64,000 nucleotides of DNA from Alphaproteobacteria bacterium (GTDB lineage: Bacteria > Pseudomonadota > Alphaproteobacteria > DSM-16000 > Inquilinaceae). The notes under the pieces were generated by a model that was not told where the DNA came from, ran no database searches, and saw only the letters and a program-made list of their open reading frames with translations. Position numbers and translations under genes: made by a program. The first letter of the stretch is position 1. Each line of letters starts with the position of its first letter. Below, in pieces: positions 44,193 through 53,184 of the stretch. The stretch is taken from positions 1 through 64,000 of the forward strand of contig JANQKE010000011.1 in NCBI GenBank assembly GCA_028281265.1, written 5' to 3'.

Positions 44193-47100
44193 GTCCGGCC
44201 GAAGTCCTGAAGAAGAAGGAACTGAAACAGTTCAACGGGGTCGGGGGCAACATATTGTTGGTCCGGCCGAAGTCCTGAAGAAGAAGGAACTGAAACTAAC
44301 GTTGTCGCACGCCTCCGCGACGGTCAACCGTCCGGCCGAAGTCCTGAAGAAGAAGGAACTGAAACGGTGAACCAGAAGGTCTGGCTCGGGACATCGTGTC
44401 CGGCCGAAGTCCTGAAGAAGAAGGAACTGAAACATGATAGCGCTGCCCACGCTGGTCGGTTGTGCGTCCGGCCGAAGTCCTGAAGAAGAAGGAACTGAAA
44501 CAGCTCACACGCCGCCGCCACACCGGCGGATACAGTCCGGCCGAAGTCCTGAAGAAGAAGGAACTGAAACCCATGCCGGAGTCCACGACCGCATCGATGT
44601 CGTCCGGCCGAAGTCCTGAAGAAGAAGGAACTGAAACGTTTTGCCAGCGCCTTGCGCAACTTGTTGCCCGTCCGGCCGAAGTCCTGAAGAAGAAGGAACT
44701 GAAACTTCAGGAACGGCCCGTGGGTACGGCGGCTGCGGTCCGGCCGAAGTCCTGAAGAAGAAGGAACTGAAACGACACGGATGACTTCAGCACTCTTGCG
44801 AGCGCGTCCGGCCGAAGTCCTGAAGAAGAAGGAACTGAAACTCGGCCGGCCGCGTGGTGGCGGCGATGGTCCCAGGTCCGGCCGAAGTCCTGAAGAAGAA
44901 GGAACTGAAACGATGTTTTGGTCCCTTTCCCAAGGGGACCAAAGTCCGGCCGAAGTCCTGAAGAAGAAGGAACTGAAACAGAACTTCGGTATCCTTACGT
45001 TTTCTTCCCAGGTCCGGCCGAAGTCCTGAAGAAGAAGGAACTGAAACACGCGCATGGCGCCCTCCTGTGTTAAGGTTCAGTCCGGCCGAAGTCCTGAAGA
45101 AGAAGGAACTGAAACAGGCAGGTCGCGACTAACACTAACTTCTCCATCGTCCGGCCGAAGTCCTGAAGAAGAAGGAACTGAAACGCCTGGGCCACGCGGC
45201 TCCTGAGGTCTGCCCGTCCGGCCGAAGTCCTGAAGAAGAAGGAACTGAAACAAATCGACGAGGGCGATTCTTTCCCCCCTCTCGGTCCGGCCGAAGTCCT
45301 GAAGAAGAAGGAACTGAAACATGAAATGGATACATGGTTCAGTCGCTGGCGTCCGGCCGAAGTCCTGAAGAAGAAGGAACTGAAACGTGAACACGGTGTT
45401 CACGATGATGTGACGATTAGTCCGGCCGAAGTCCTGAAGAAGAAGGAACTGAAACCGAAGCCCTCCGCCAGACACGTGATGTATTCGTCCGGCCGAAGTC
45501 CTGAAGAAGAAGGAACTGAAACCTGGTGTCATGACTGGCAGCTCGGTCAAGTTTGTCCGGCCGAAGTCCTGAAGAAGAAGGAACTGAAACGAGACTACAC
45601 GCCGAATACCTCGCATGAATAGTCCGGCCGAAGTCCTGAAGAAGAAGGAACTGAAACACGGCGGCCGTCGCTGCCCTCGAGCGTATTACGTCCGGCCGAA
45701 GTCCTGAAGAAGAAGGAACTGAAACCCGAAAACCCTGGTGTGGCGGCGACGGTAGCGGTCCGGCCGAAGTCCTGAAGAAGAAGGAACTGAAACCAGCCGC
45801 CTCGCGCGGCCTCCCATGGCGGCGATGTCCGGCCGAAGTCCTGAAGAAGAAGGAACTGAAACCCCAAGCTGAATCCAAACGACGGGGCACTGCGTCCGGC
45901 CGAAGTCCTGAAGAAGAAGGAACTGAAACATCCAGTTCACGCCGACGTTGTCTGCCGCCAGTGTCCGGCCGAAGTCCTGAAGAAGAAGGAACTGAAACGG
46001 TAGACCGAACTTGGTCACGATGAACCATGAGTCCGGCCGAAGTCCTGAAGAAGAAGGAACTGAAACCTGCCGGCGGCGGTGGCGGAGCGGCTACGGGGTC
46101 CGGCCGAAGTCCTGAAGAAGAAGGAACTGAAACGCACCGGGCCGAGCGCTTGGAGACCGAGGTCGAGTCCGGCCGAAGTCCTGAAGAAGAAGGAACTGAA
46201 ACTTGTGCGATGGCCATCATCTGCTGCACTTGCTGTGTCCGGCCGAAGTCCTGAAGAAGAAGGAACTGAAACGCTCCCTCGTGCGGTACTGGACGAGCAT
46301 GTTGAGTCCGGCCGAAGTCCTGAAGAAGAAGGAACTGAAACTTTCTTCGTCGGTGTCATCGGCAGGCATGAGGGTCCGGCCGAAGTCCTGAAGAAGAAGG
46401 AACTGAAACTTTACTCGAGGAACCCGCCTCCCTAGGTAAAAGTCCGGCCGAAGTCCTGAAGAAGAAGGAACTGAAACAAACCGGCCAGGACACAGCAGAC
46501 CCAAAATGTCGTCCGGCCGAAGTCCTGAAGAAGAAGGAACTGAAACGTATGGTGAACCGTCAGGACCAATACGTTCGTCCGGCCGAAGTCCTGAAGAAGA
46601 AGGAACTGAAACTTGGCGCACTCAGCCATAAGCCGCCTTCTAGGGTCCGGCCGAAGTCCTGAAGAAGAAGGAACTGAAACGTAGCGGTGTTCTTGTATAT
46701 TCACCACCATCTGTCCGGCCGAAGTCCTGAAGAAGAAGGAACTGAAACGGCAAGCCTTTGCCAATATCGTCTCTGACTGTGTCCGGCCGAAGTCCTGAAG
46801 AAGAAGGAACTGAAACCCTCGGAGAGGTGCCGGCGACGAGCAAAGTACGGTCCGGCCGAAGTCCTGAAGAAGAAGGAACTGAAACCGAGGTAGCACCACG
46901 ACTGGCCGGTCAGTTGCCGTCCGGCCGAAGTCCTGAAGAAGAAGGAACTGAAACGCGCCCTTCGTTCGCTACCCGCGCCCACACACGTCCGGCCGAAGTC
47001 CTGAAGAAGAAGGAACTGAAACAAGGGAGCACTGGCCGAGATGATGCCCCGCGACCGTCCGGCCGAAGTCCTGAAGAAGAAGGAACTGAAACATAAGGTA

Positions 47101-47500
47101 GGGGGGTATTTGAACCCCCCCGTCCGGCCGAAGTCCTGAAGAAGAAGGAACTGAAACATACGGGTACCGTTTGTTGGCAAGCGGTAGTAGTCCGGCCGAA
47201 GTCCTGAAGAAAAAGGAACTGAAACAGTGATTCGAACCTTAGTGGGCCACCGTAGCGTCCGGCCGAAGTCCTGAAGAAGAAGGAACTGAAACCTGCCTCC
47301 CGGCCCCAAGCTCAGATTCTTTTCGTCCGGCCGAAGTCCTGAAGAAGAAGGAACTGAAACCTGGACCAGGAGCCTGCGCGGTAACCCCCCAAAGTCCGGC
47401 CGAAGTCCTGAAGAAGAAGGAACTGAAATGTGCTGGGCGATAGCGGGTCGACATTCAGCCAGGGTGCGGCTGAAGTTCTGAAGGAGAAGGAACGGAGAAT
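44193..47500 (+). CRISPR. type III CRISPR array 1, 48 repeats plus a degenerate terminal copy
   Basis: 36-nt repeats start GTCCGGCCGAAGTCCTGAAG and end GGAACTGAAAC; spacers are 29-34 nt and the repeat period is 65-70. The last full repeat (47394-47429) ends in T instead of C, one repeat (47190) has a GAAAAAGG variant, and a strongly decayed copy lies at 47464-47500. Decay at the right end and the leader at the left give + strand transcription. The final eight bases ACTGAAAC fit the canonical type III 5' handle. Confidence 0.98.
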
Positions 47501-47702
47501 TTGATCTTGGTGGTCTTGGTGTCTTGGTGGTGCCCGACCAAAACCATGGCTCAAGAGAAACGGAAACCCGCGGGCACGGTGGCAGGGGCGGCGGTCACCG
47601 GCGGCGCGGGACCGGGGGGCAGGGCCGATCGGCGGCCGTCAAAGGAGAGGAGGAGGGGGAGGGGGAGGCCGTGCCGACCCGAGCGGCCGCGCCGCCGCCC
47701 GG

Positions 47703-48818
47703 CTATCCGTGCAGGGCCGCGTCCAGGCGGTCGACATGGCACAGGTCGCCGGCGAAATGCAGATACAGGCGCCGGGCGTCCTGGTCGGACCAGGCGTTGG
47801 CTTCGTGCGTGCTGGGCCGCATCGCCCCGGACCGGACCGGGCGCACCGCCAGGCGGTCCGGGTTGGGGCGGTCCGGCCGCTCCATGAACCGGGCGAGCTC
47901 GTCGATCCGCGTGTTGAGCTCGACCCGCCGGTCCCGCTCCAGCGCCCGGGCCGCCCGGACCACGGCATCGGCGATCCGCACCTGCGGGCTGGGGGAGGGC
48001 AGCACCGCTTCGCCATAGACGTCGTCGCGGCAGGCGATCCACAGCGTCTCCCCCCACCCGGACAGGGCGCTGGCCCCGTCCAGCGTGAGGGTCAGCGTCT
48101 CCGGCAGGGCCGACAGGTCCCCGGCCGCGACCGGAAGGCCGAGGGCGAGCCGCCGCACGATGCCGACATGGGCGCGCAGCACATCGTCGGGGGTGAAGCG
48201 GACCGGCAGGCGCGGGATGCGTAAAAGCGGGTTCGCCCCCTGATAGATGTACACGCACTCGTCGGCCGTGAACGTGCCCAACGTCTGCAGGAAGCCCTGG
48301 ACCAGCTTGAAGCCGCCGGTCAGGTTGAACACCACCCGATAGCCCCGGTCGCGATAGGCCTGCGCCGCCATCTGGATGCTCCGCGCCAGATCCGCCAGGC
48401 CGCTCTGGGCGCGGACCGGATCGTCGGTCACCAGATCCGGGATCACCCGGCATTCGGCCGACTGGCCGTGGGTCTGCAGCCATGCGGCGATCAACCCGGC
48501 GGCGGTCTCGCCCAGCCAGGTGGGGGTGACCACCAGCAGGTGATGGTCGGGCGGACCGGCCGGCACGGCCGGGCCGGCGGCGGCCTGATAGGTCAGGATG
48601 CCGTTGAGCTCGGCGCTCAGCGCCCGGGCCTGGTCCGGCGTCGTCTCGGCCATCTCCTGCCGCCGCCGCTCGATCCAGCCGGTGATGGCGGCGCGGTCGT
48701 CAGCCGGGACCTGGCCTTCCGCGGCGTTGGCGTAGCGATGCAGCACCCCGGCCCGGTCACCGGCCCGGTTGGTCAGCGAACTCGTACCGCAGGTCGACAC
48801 GATGAGCGTGTTGGTCAC
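47703..48818 (-). CDS. APE2256-type CARF protein (Csx family)
   Basis: 371 residues starting at GTG (GGGAGGCCGGCA upstream). NTLIVSTCGTSSLTN is the CARF signature of TIGR02619/APE2256 proteins. LLVVTPTWLGETAAGLIAAW and VVFNLTGGFKLVQGFLQTLG supply the second strand-loop. The C-terminal portion contains RRLYLH, which fits R-x4-H, the HEPN pattern, but the context is too short to call a nuclease. It is the last gene of the cas operon. Likely cyclic oligoadenylate binding; effector or ring nuclease. Confidence 0.75.
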   Translation of the reverse strand: MTNTLIVSTCGTSSLTNRAGDRAGVLHRYANAAEGQVPADDRAAITGWIERRRQEMAETTPDQARALSAELNGILTYQAAAGPAVPAGPPDHHLLVVTPTWLGETAAGLIAAWLQTHGQSAECRVIPDLVTDDPVRAQSGLADLARSIQMAAQAYRDRGYRVVFNLTGGFKLVQGFLQTLGTFTADECVYIYQGANPLLRIPRLPVRFTPDDVLRAHVGIVRRLALGLPVAAGDLSALPETLTLTLDGASALSGWGETLWIACRDDVYGEAVLPSPSPQVRIADAVVRAARALERDRRVELNTRIDELARFMERPDRPNPDRLAVRPVRSGAMRPSTHEANAWSDQDARRLYLHFAGDLCHVDRLDAALHG

Positions 48819-48846
48819 TGCCGGCCTCCCCTCCTTGCCGTCGAGG

Positions 48847-49779
48847 TCACCCCATGAAGCCGGCGAAATCCACGCGCATGTCGTAGAATTTCGCTTCACC
48901 GTCGGGGTTGAGGTAGCTCATCTTGGTCTTGGTATTCAACGTCACCATTGCCGCGGCGATACTGAATGTCTTCTGTCCGGATGTGCAATCGATACACACC
49001 TGTTCCTCCGTCACATATGTCGACATCGTTACTTCCCGCACAATTCTTCTTAGATTCTTATACATGAAATCGTAGTCTTCATATATCGATCGTTTTGATG
49101 TCGATTCGGCCGCGGTGTTGGCAGAACGGGAGAAACGTGGATCGAACTCCAGTGTGATCGTGGAATCGGAGCCGAACAGCGTGGAAAAATACGCCTCGAA
49201 CTGCTCGCTCTGCCGTACGCTCTGCTCGGATGGGATGACGATCACGCGCTTCAGGTGATGTCTGTGGGCATGGATTGAGCGAATGTTCTGTTGCCATGGG
49301 GAGGATAGTATCCTTGATCCTTCCGGTCGGTTTTGGTTTTGGTTTCGCTCTTTGAAATCATGTGTGTTGAGCACGAGATCCTGGAGATGTGACGGTTCCG
49401 TCGACTCCACGAGGTTCTGCGCGCTTTCGGGCTCTCCCGGCTTGGGATCGTTCTCGTCCTTGATCTTCGACAGCCCCATGATGAGCACCGTCGGCGGGGT
49501 CTCCAGCTCCGTCGTCATCCGGGCCGTGCTGGTGACGATCCTGTTGGCGACCTTCACCGCGATACGGACGAGCCCATAGATGCCGCCAAGGGAGACCGCG
49601 GCGACCACCAGGTCGATGGCTTCCCAGGCCGGCGGCTGTACCAAATGCGCATCCGGATGCCGCAGCCGGTAGAACAGCGCGTCGCCGCCCCATGTCAGCA
49701 GCGCACTGCCATAGCCGCCCAGGACGGTCGTGAAGACCGCCAAGCCGACGATGACCACGACGATCAGCAGCAAGGTCAT
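48847..49779 (-). CDS. membrane-anchored CARF-like protein
   Basis: 310 residues. Two N-terminal membrane helices (LLLIVVVIVGLAVFTTVLGG and AIDLVVAAVSLGGIYGLVRI) are followed by a soluble CARF-like domain: TVLIMGLSKIKD, RVIVIPSEQSVRQSEQFEAY, and CIDCTSGQKTFSIAAAMVTL, the Asp/Thr-Gly-x-Lys strand-loop of CARF folds. It follows cas7-insertion after 10 bases. Membrane CARF proteins such as Cam1 act in type III immunity by altering membrane potential. Here the CARF domain follows the helices. Lower GC than its neighbours suggests a recent addition. Confidence 0.7.
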   Translation of the reverse strand: MTLLLIVVVIVGLAVFTTVLGGYGSALLTWGGDALFYRLRHPDAHLVQPPAWEAIDLVVAAVSLGGIYGLVRIAVKVANRIVTSTARMTTELETPPTVLIMGLSKIKDENDPKPGEPESAQNLVESTEPSHLQDLVLNTHDFKERNQNQNRPEGSRILSSPWQQNIRSIHAHRHHLKRVIVIPSEQSVRQSEQFEAYFSTLFGSDSTITLEFDPRFSRSANTAAESTSKRSIYEDYDFMYKNLRRIVREVTMSTYVTEEQVCIDCTSGQKTFSIAAAMVTLNTKTKMSYLNPDGEAKFYDMRVDFAGFMG

Positions 49780-49789
49780 TATTGGGCTC

Positions 49790-52552
49790 TCACCGCCGCC
49801 CGCCCCGCGACGCCGGCTCGGGCCACAGGGGCAAACCCTCGCCGTCGGCCAAGGCGGCCAGCCCCACCCGGTTGCCGGCGGGCGCATCCTGACCGGTTCT
49901 TTCGTTCCGGGTGAACCACTCGAAGTTCTTGCCTTCGGGATCGGGCCGTTCGGCCGCACGGGGGTAGTGGATCGGCAGATCGTCCTCCGGCCCGCAGGCG
50001 GCGGCCAGGAAGGCCTTGATGAACGCTACGTCGGCAAACCCGTCCGCCTGATCCGGATAGCACTTGCCGATCGCTTGTCGGAACCGGTCGATGAACCGCT
50101 TCGCCGCCGCGCGTACCTTGTCGGTGCCGCCGGCGGTCGCGGCATCGATGCGGCAGCGATCACCGTCGGCCGCCATGGCGGGGTCGGGTGCGAGCAGGAA
50201 CGACAGATACTCCGCGCGCTTGCCCGACCCATTGGCGAGGTCCAGGCCTTCGAGCCGCACCCGGGTGCTGCCGAAGCCCAGCGGCTTGCCACCGCCGAGC
50301 CGCAGCACCGGATCCCCTTTGACCGTCGGGTCGTCGGGCAAGGACAACAGCCACAGCAGCGCCCCCAGCTCCGCGTCATCGAGGTTGACCACGTCGATCC
50401 AGGTGGAGAACCGGGTGCCCGGGCGGACCCAGGCCTTGATCGACCGGTTCTGGTCGTCGCGCAGCTCGCCCGGGTTCTTGGCGCGGCGGCGATACTCCCG
50501 ATAGACGGTCTGCCGGCCGGCGGTCAGCGCCTGCGGCTGTGCCGGCGGTTCCTTACCGGCGGCCTGGGGGTCCCAATAGGTCTCCGCCAGCCCGGCCCGG
50601 TCGAGATAGGCCGGGTGCGGGTAGACCTTGCGGCCGCGCAAGCCCTTATGGGCGGCATAGGCCGCGTCGGCCTTGCTGAGATGGTCGGCCTGCGGCGTGC
50701 CCTCCTTGTCCTTGCCGACATAGAACCGGGCCTGCTGCGGCTTGGGCGTCGACAGGATCGCCAGCGGCAGGGGATCGGCGAACCGGTCGATCGCCCGCTC
50801 CACCGCCGTCTCACAGGTGATCGGGCCGATCCGCAACTGCCCGCGCCAGGCTCCGTCCCCGGCCTGGCTGGCCCAGCCGAACACCCGATCGGCGGGGGAA
50901 AGCTGCCGGAACCGCTTGACGTGGGTGGTCACGTCCCCTTTCGCCGCCGGTTGTTCCAGCTTGGCCGGCAGCAGCTCAGGCGGCAGCAGGGTGGACGGCG
51001 GTACGTCCGCCAGTTCCCGCGAGATCATCACGGGGTAGAGGGCGACGACCGCATTGCCGTCCATCTTGGCGTAGCCCAGGGTGCCGGCTTCGAGCTTCCG
51101 GTCTTCGGGCGTGTAGACGTGACGCGACCAGGCGGTCTTGCCCGGCTCGTGGCCGAGGAAGCGGTCGGGGGGCTCCTTCCGCTTCTTCAGATCGTCTTCG
51201 TGGGTCTTCTGATAGTTGGCGATCAGCTCCCGCCAGGCCTTGCCGAGGTCCTCCATATCGGCCGCAACCCGGCGCGGCCGCTGGTTGGGTAGGGTGAAGA
51301 ACACCCGCTCATCATGTTTGCCGCCGATATTCTGGTTGGTCACGCAGACATGGCCGTCGACCCGCAGCAGCGGTTCTCCGCCGACCGGCCGGTGGTTGCG
51401 GCTCCCCCACCGGGACGGTTGCGGCTTGGGCAGAGTGTCCCGGTCCTTCCGGCCGATGGCGATCACCCGCCAATAGGTGAAGCCGCGGACATGCTCGTAA
51501 AGCTGTAGCCAGCAGGTCACCGGGTCGCGATGGGCGGGCAGTTCGCCGTCCGGATAGCGGACCGCATGACGGTCGATGCCGCCCTGCCTGGCGATGTACC
51601 GCGGCAGCCAGGCCGCGTACATCGTCGCCGGCTTGGCGGTGACCTCACGCCGGTCCCCCAACCACAGCTCGATACCGCCGCCGTCATCGGTCACCCGGGC
51701 CGGGACGACGGATAGGCCGCCGCGCGCCTCCATCCGGTGGGCCAGGCGATCCTCGTGCCCGGTGAACACGGCCAGCCGCGAATTGGTGATCGCCTCATAG
51801 GCCGCGCGCAAGGCCCCCTTGAGCGAGGTCGGCGGCAGATAGGGGCCACCGCCCCGCCCGGTGCGCAGATCGAAGGTCTTGTGGCCGTCCGAGCGGGTCT
51901 CGGCCGAGCCCGCGTCGGGGATCAGCATCGGCGTCACCGCCTCCAGGCCGATGCGGATGCGGCCCGTCCACCGATCCTCATGGTAGCGGTCGTGCCCCTT
52001 GGGTGCGCCTTGCTTCATCCCGTCAGCACAGGCGCCCTCGGTCCCCATGGCGGGCGGCCGGTCCTCATGGTAGCGGTCGTGCCCCTTGGGTGCGCCTTGC
52101 TTCATCCCGTCGGCACAGGCACCGTCAGTCCCCATGGCGGGCGGCACCGCCGGGATGAAGTTGTAGGGATTGTGAAACGCTGCCGGCGGCCGCTGCGACG
52201 GTCGGGGCCGATCGGTGTTGCGCCCGGCACCCGCCGCGTGCCGGCCGGGACCGGTCGGTCCGCGGCTCTGGGTCTTCTGCTGGACCGGCGGCGGCGGCGG
52301 GGCGGTGCTTCCCGCCCAGGCCTCGCCTGCGGGACGGATGCGCACCTTCCGGCCGCCATGGTCTTCGAAATCGACCGCCTGTTCGGTGTCGCTCGGGGTC
52401 TTCAGGGACGGGGCGAGCTGTGCGCGGTCCTTGACCTCGCTTTCGGCCGGGTTGCCCTTTTTCGACTGGAAGCACAGATAGGGTCTGGGGGTAGGGTCGG
52501 CGCCCTGTCCCGGTTTCCAGACCAGCGTGCCGCGCTGCGGATCGGCCATCAC
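49790..52552 (-). CDS. Cas7-insertion RAMP protein (TIGR03986-like)
   Basis: 920 residues. A long low-complexity N-terminal part contains PYNFIPAVPPA. The RAMP core then starts RIRIGLEAVTPMLIPDAG and has GGPYLPPTSLKGALRAAYEA, the Cas7 glycine-rich loop. Central and C-terminal segments (YAKMDGNAVVALYPVMISRE; LRLGGGKPLGFGSTRVRLEG) fit TIGR03986. This is the subunit called Cas7-insertion in the Synechocystis III-D variant. A tandem duplication lies at 136-193. Overlaps csx19 by four bases. Confidence 0.8.
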   Translation of the reverse strand: MMADPQRGTLVWKPGQGADPTPRPYLCFQSKKGNPAESEVKDRAQLAPSLKTPSDTEQAVDFEDHGGRKVRIRPAGEAWAGSTAPPPPPVQQKTQSRGPTGPGRHAAGAGRNTDRPRPSQRPPAAFHNPYNFIPAVPPAMGTDGACADGMKQGAPKGHDRYHEDRPPAMGTEGACADGMKQGAPKGHDRYHEDRWTGRIRIGLEAVTPMLIPDAGSAETRSDGHKTFDLRTGRGGGPYLPPTSLKGALRAAYEAITNSRLAVFTGHEDRLAHRMEARGGLSVVPARVTDDGGGIELWLGDRREVTAKPATMYAAWLPRYIARQGGIDRHAVRYPDGELPAHRDPVTCWLQLYEHVRGFTYWRVIAIGRKDRDTLPKPQPSRWGSRNHRPVGGEPLLRVDGHVCVTNQNIGGKHDERVFFTLPNQRPRRVAADMEDLGKAWRELIANYQKTHEDDLKKRKEPPDRFLGHEPGKTAWSRHVYTPEDRKLEAGTLGYAKMDGNAVVALYPVMISRELADVPPSTLLPPELLPAKLEQPAAKGDVTTHVKRFRQLSPADRVFGWASQAGDGAWRGQLRIGPITCETAVERAIDRFADPLPLAILSTPKPQQARFYVGKDKEGTPQADHLSKADAAYAAHKGLRGRKVYPHPAYLDRAGLAETYWDPQAAGKEPPAQPQALTAGRQTVYREYRRRAKNPGELRDDQNRSIKAWVRPGTRFSTWIDVVNLDDAELGALLWLLSLPDDPTVKGDPVLRLGGGKPLGFGSTRVRLEGLDLANGSGKRAEYLSFLLAPDPAMAADGDRCRIDAATAGGTDKVRAAAKRFIDRFRQAIGKCYPDQADGFADVAFIKAFLAAACGPEDDLPIHYPRAAERPDPEGKNFEWFTRNERTGQDAPAGNRVGLAALADGEGLPLWPEPASRGGRR
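51973..52146. repeat. 87-bp tandem duplication within the Cas7-insertion gene
   Basis: Two 87-bp units give 29-residue protein repeats (PPAMGTDGACADGMKQGAPK followed by GHDRYHEDR). They are almost identical and in frame, inserted between YNFIPAV and the first core strand. Confidence 0.9.
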
Positions 52553-53184
52553 GCGCCTCCCTGCTCGGATCGTTTAGGAGCATAGGCCTCGAAGCCGGTC
52601 AGGCGCTGGTCGACCACGGCGACGTTGCCATGTGGCCCGGTCTCCAGATACTCGACGGCCGTCAGCCAGAGACGCCGGCGGTCCGTATCCGGCCCGACAA
52701 ACGGCACCCAGAGCCGGCCGATCCGGTTGCTGGTCAGTGCGGTCCAGCCCGCCGGATCTGTCGTCTCCTTCTCACCCCACAGCACATAATGCTGGGACAG
52801 CCGGGCGTGGAGCGGTCGGGTCCCTGTCTCCCCACTATCCAGTCGCTGCCGCAGGATGTCAGGCGCCCGATCTCCCTTCGCCAGCATCGCCGCAGCACCG
52901 GTCATCCCGTCGCGCAGCCACCGGAGTTCCCAATCCGCGCAGAACAGCTTGATCTCATAGGCCTGGGCGCGGACGGCATCCGTGAACGAAGAGTGCTGGC
53001 CGAGCTTGAAGCCGGGCGGGCCTTCGAGCCTCCCGCCGCCTGTCATCCGGCCGAACACGCAGAAGCGCGGCGCATAGATCAACGCGGCGACGCCGATCGC
53101 CGGCACATTGCCAGCGGCGGCCAGTAGGTCTTCGAGGGCCACACCGCGTGCCGTCCAGGTGTGAAGCTGATGGGCTTCGGTCAT
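52549..53184 (-). CDS. csx19: Csx19-like subunit
   Basis: 211 residues. AYEIKLFCADWELRWLRDG is the characteristic motif of the TIGR03984/Csx19 group, and the protein has the size and gene position of Csx19 in III-D variant systems: between Cas7-2x and Cas7-insertion. Overlaps both neighbours by four bases. It is thought to be a structural subunit of the effector complex. Confidence 0.75.
   Translation of the reverse strand: MTEAHQLHTWTARGVALEDLLAAAGNVPAIGVAALIYAPRFCVFGRMTGGGRLEGPPGFKLGQHSSFTDAVRAQAYEIKLFCADWELRWLRDGMTGAAAMLAKGDRAPDILRQRLDSGETGTRPLHARLSQHYVLWGEKETTDPAGWTALTSNRIGRLWVPFVGPDTDRRRLWLTAVEYLETGPHGNVAVVDQRLTGFEAYAPKRSEQGGA

Noticed and set aside
47226-47256. Spacer whose reverse complement has GGTTCGAATC, like a tRNA T arm
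   Set aside because: The flanking bases do not pair as a T stem, so a tRNA target is not supported by sequence alone.
44296-47554. Long open frames across array 1 and array 2 with repeats of SVPSSSGLRPD or AEVLKKKELK
   Set aside because: They are translations of the 36-nt CRISPR repeat in the various frames, with no ribosome-binding sites and spacers as variable parts; not genes.
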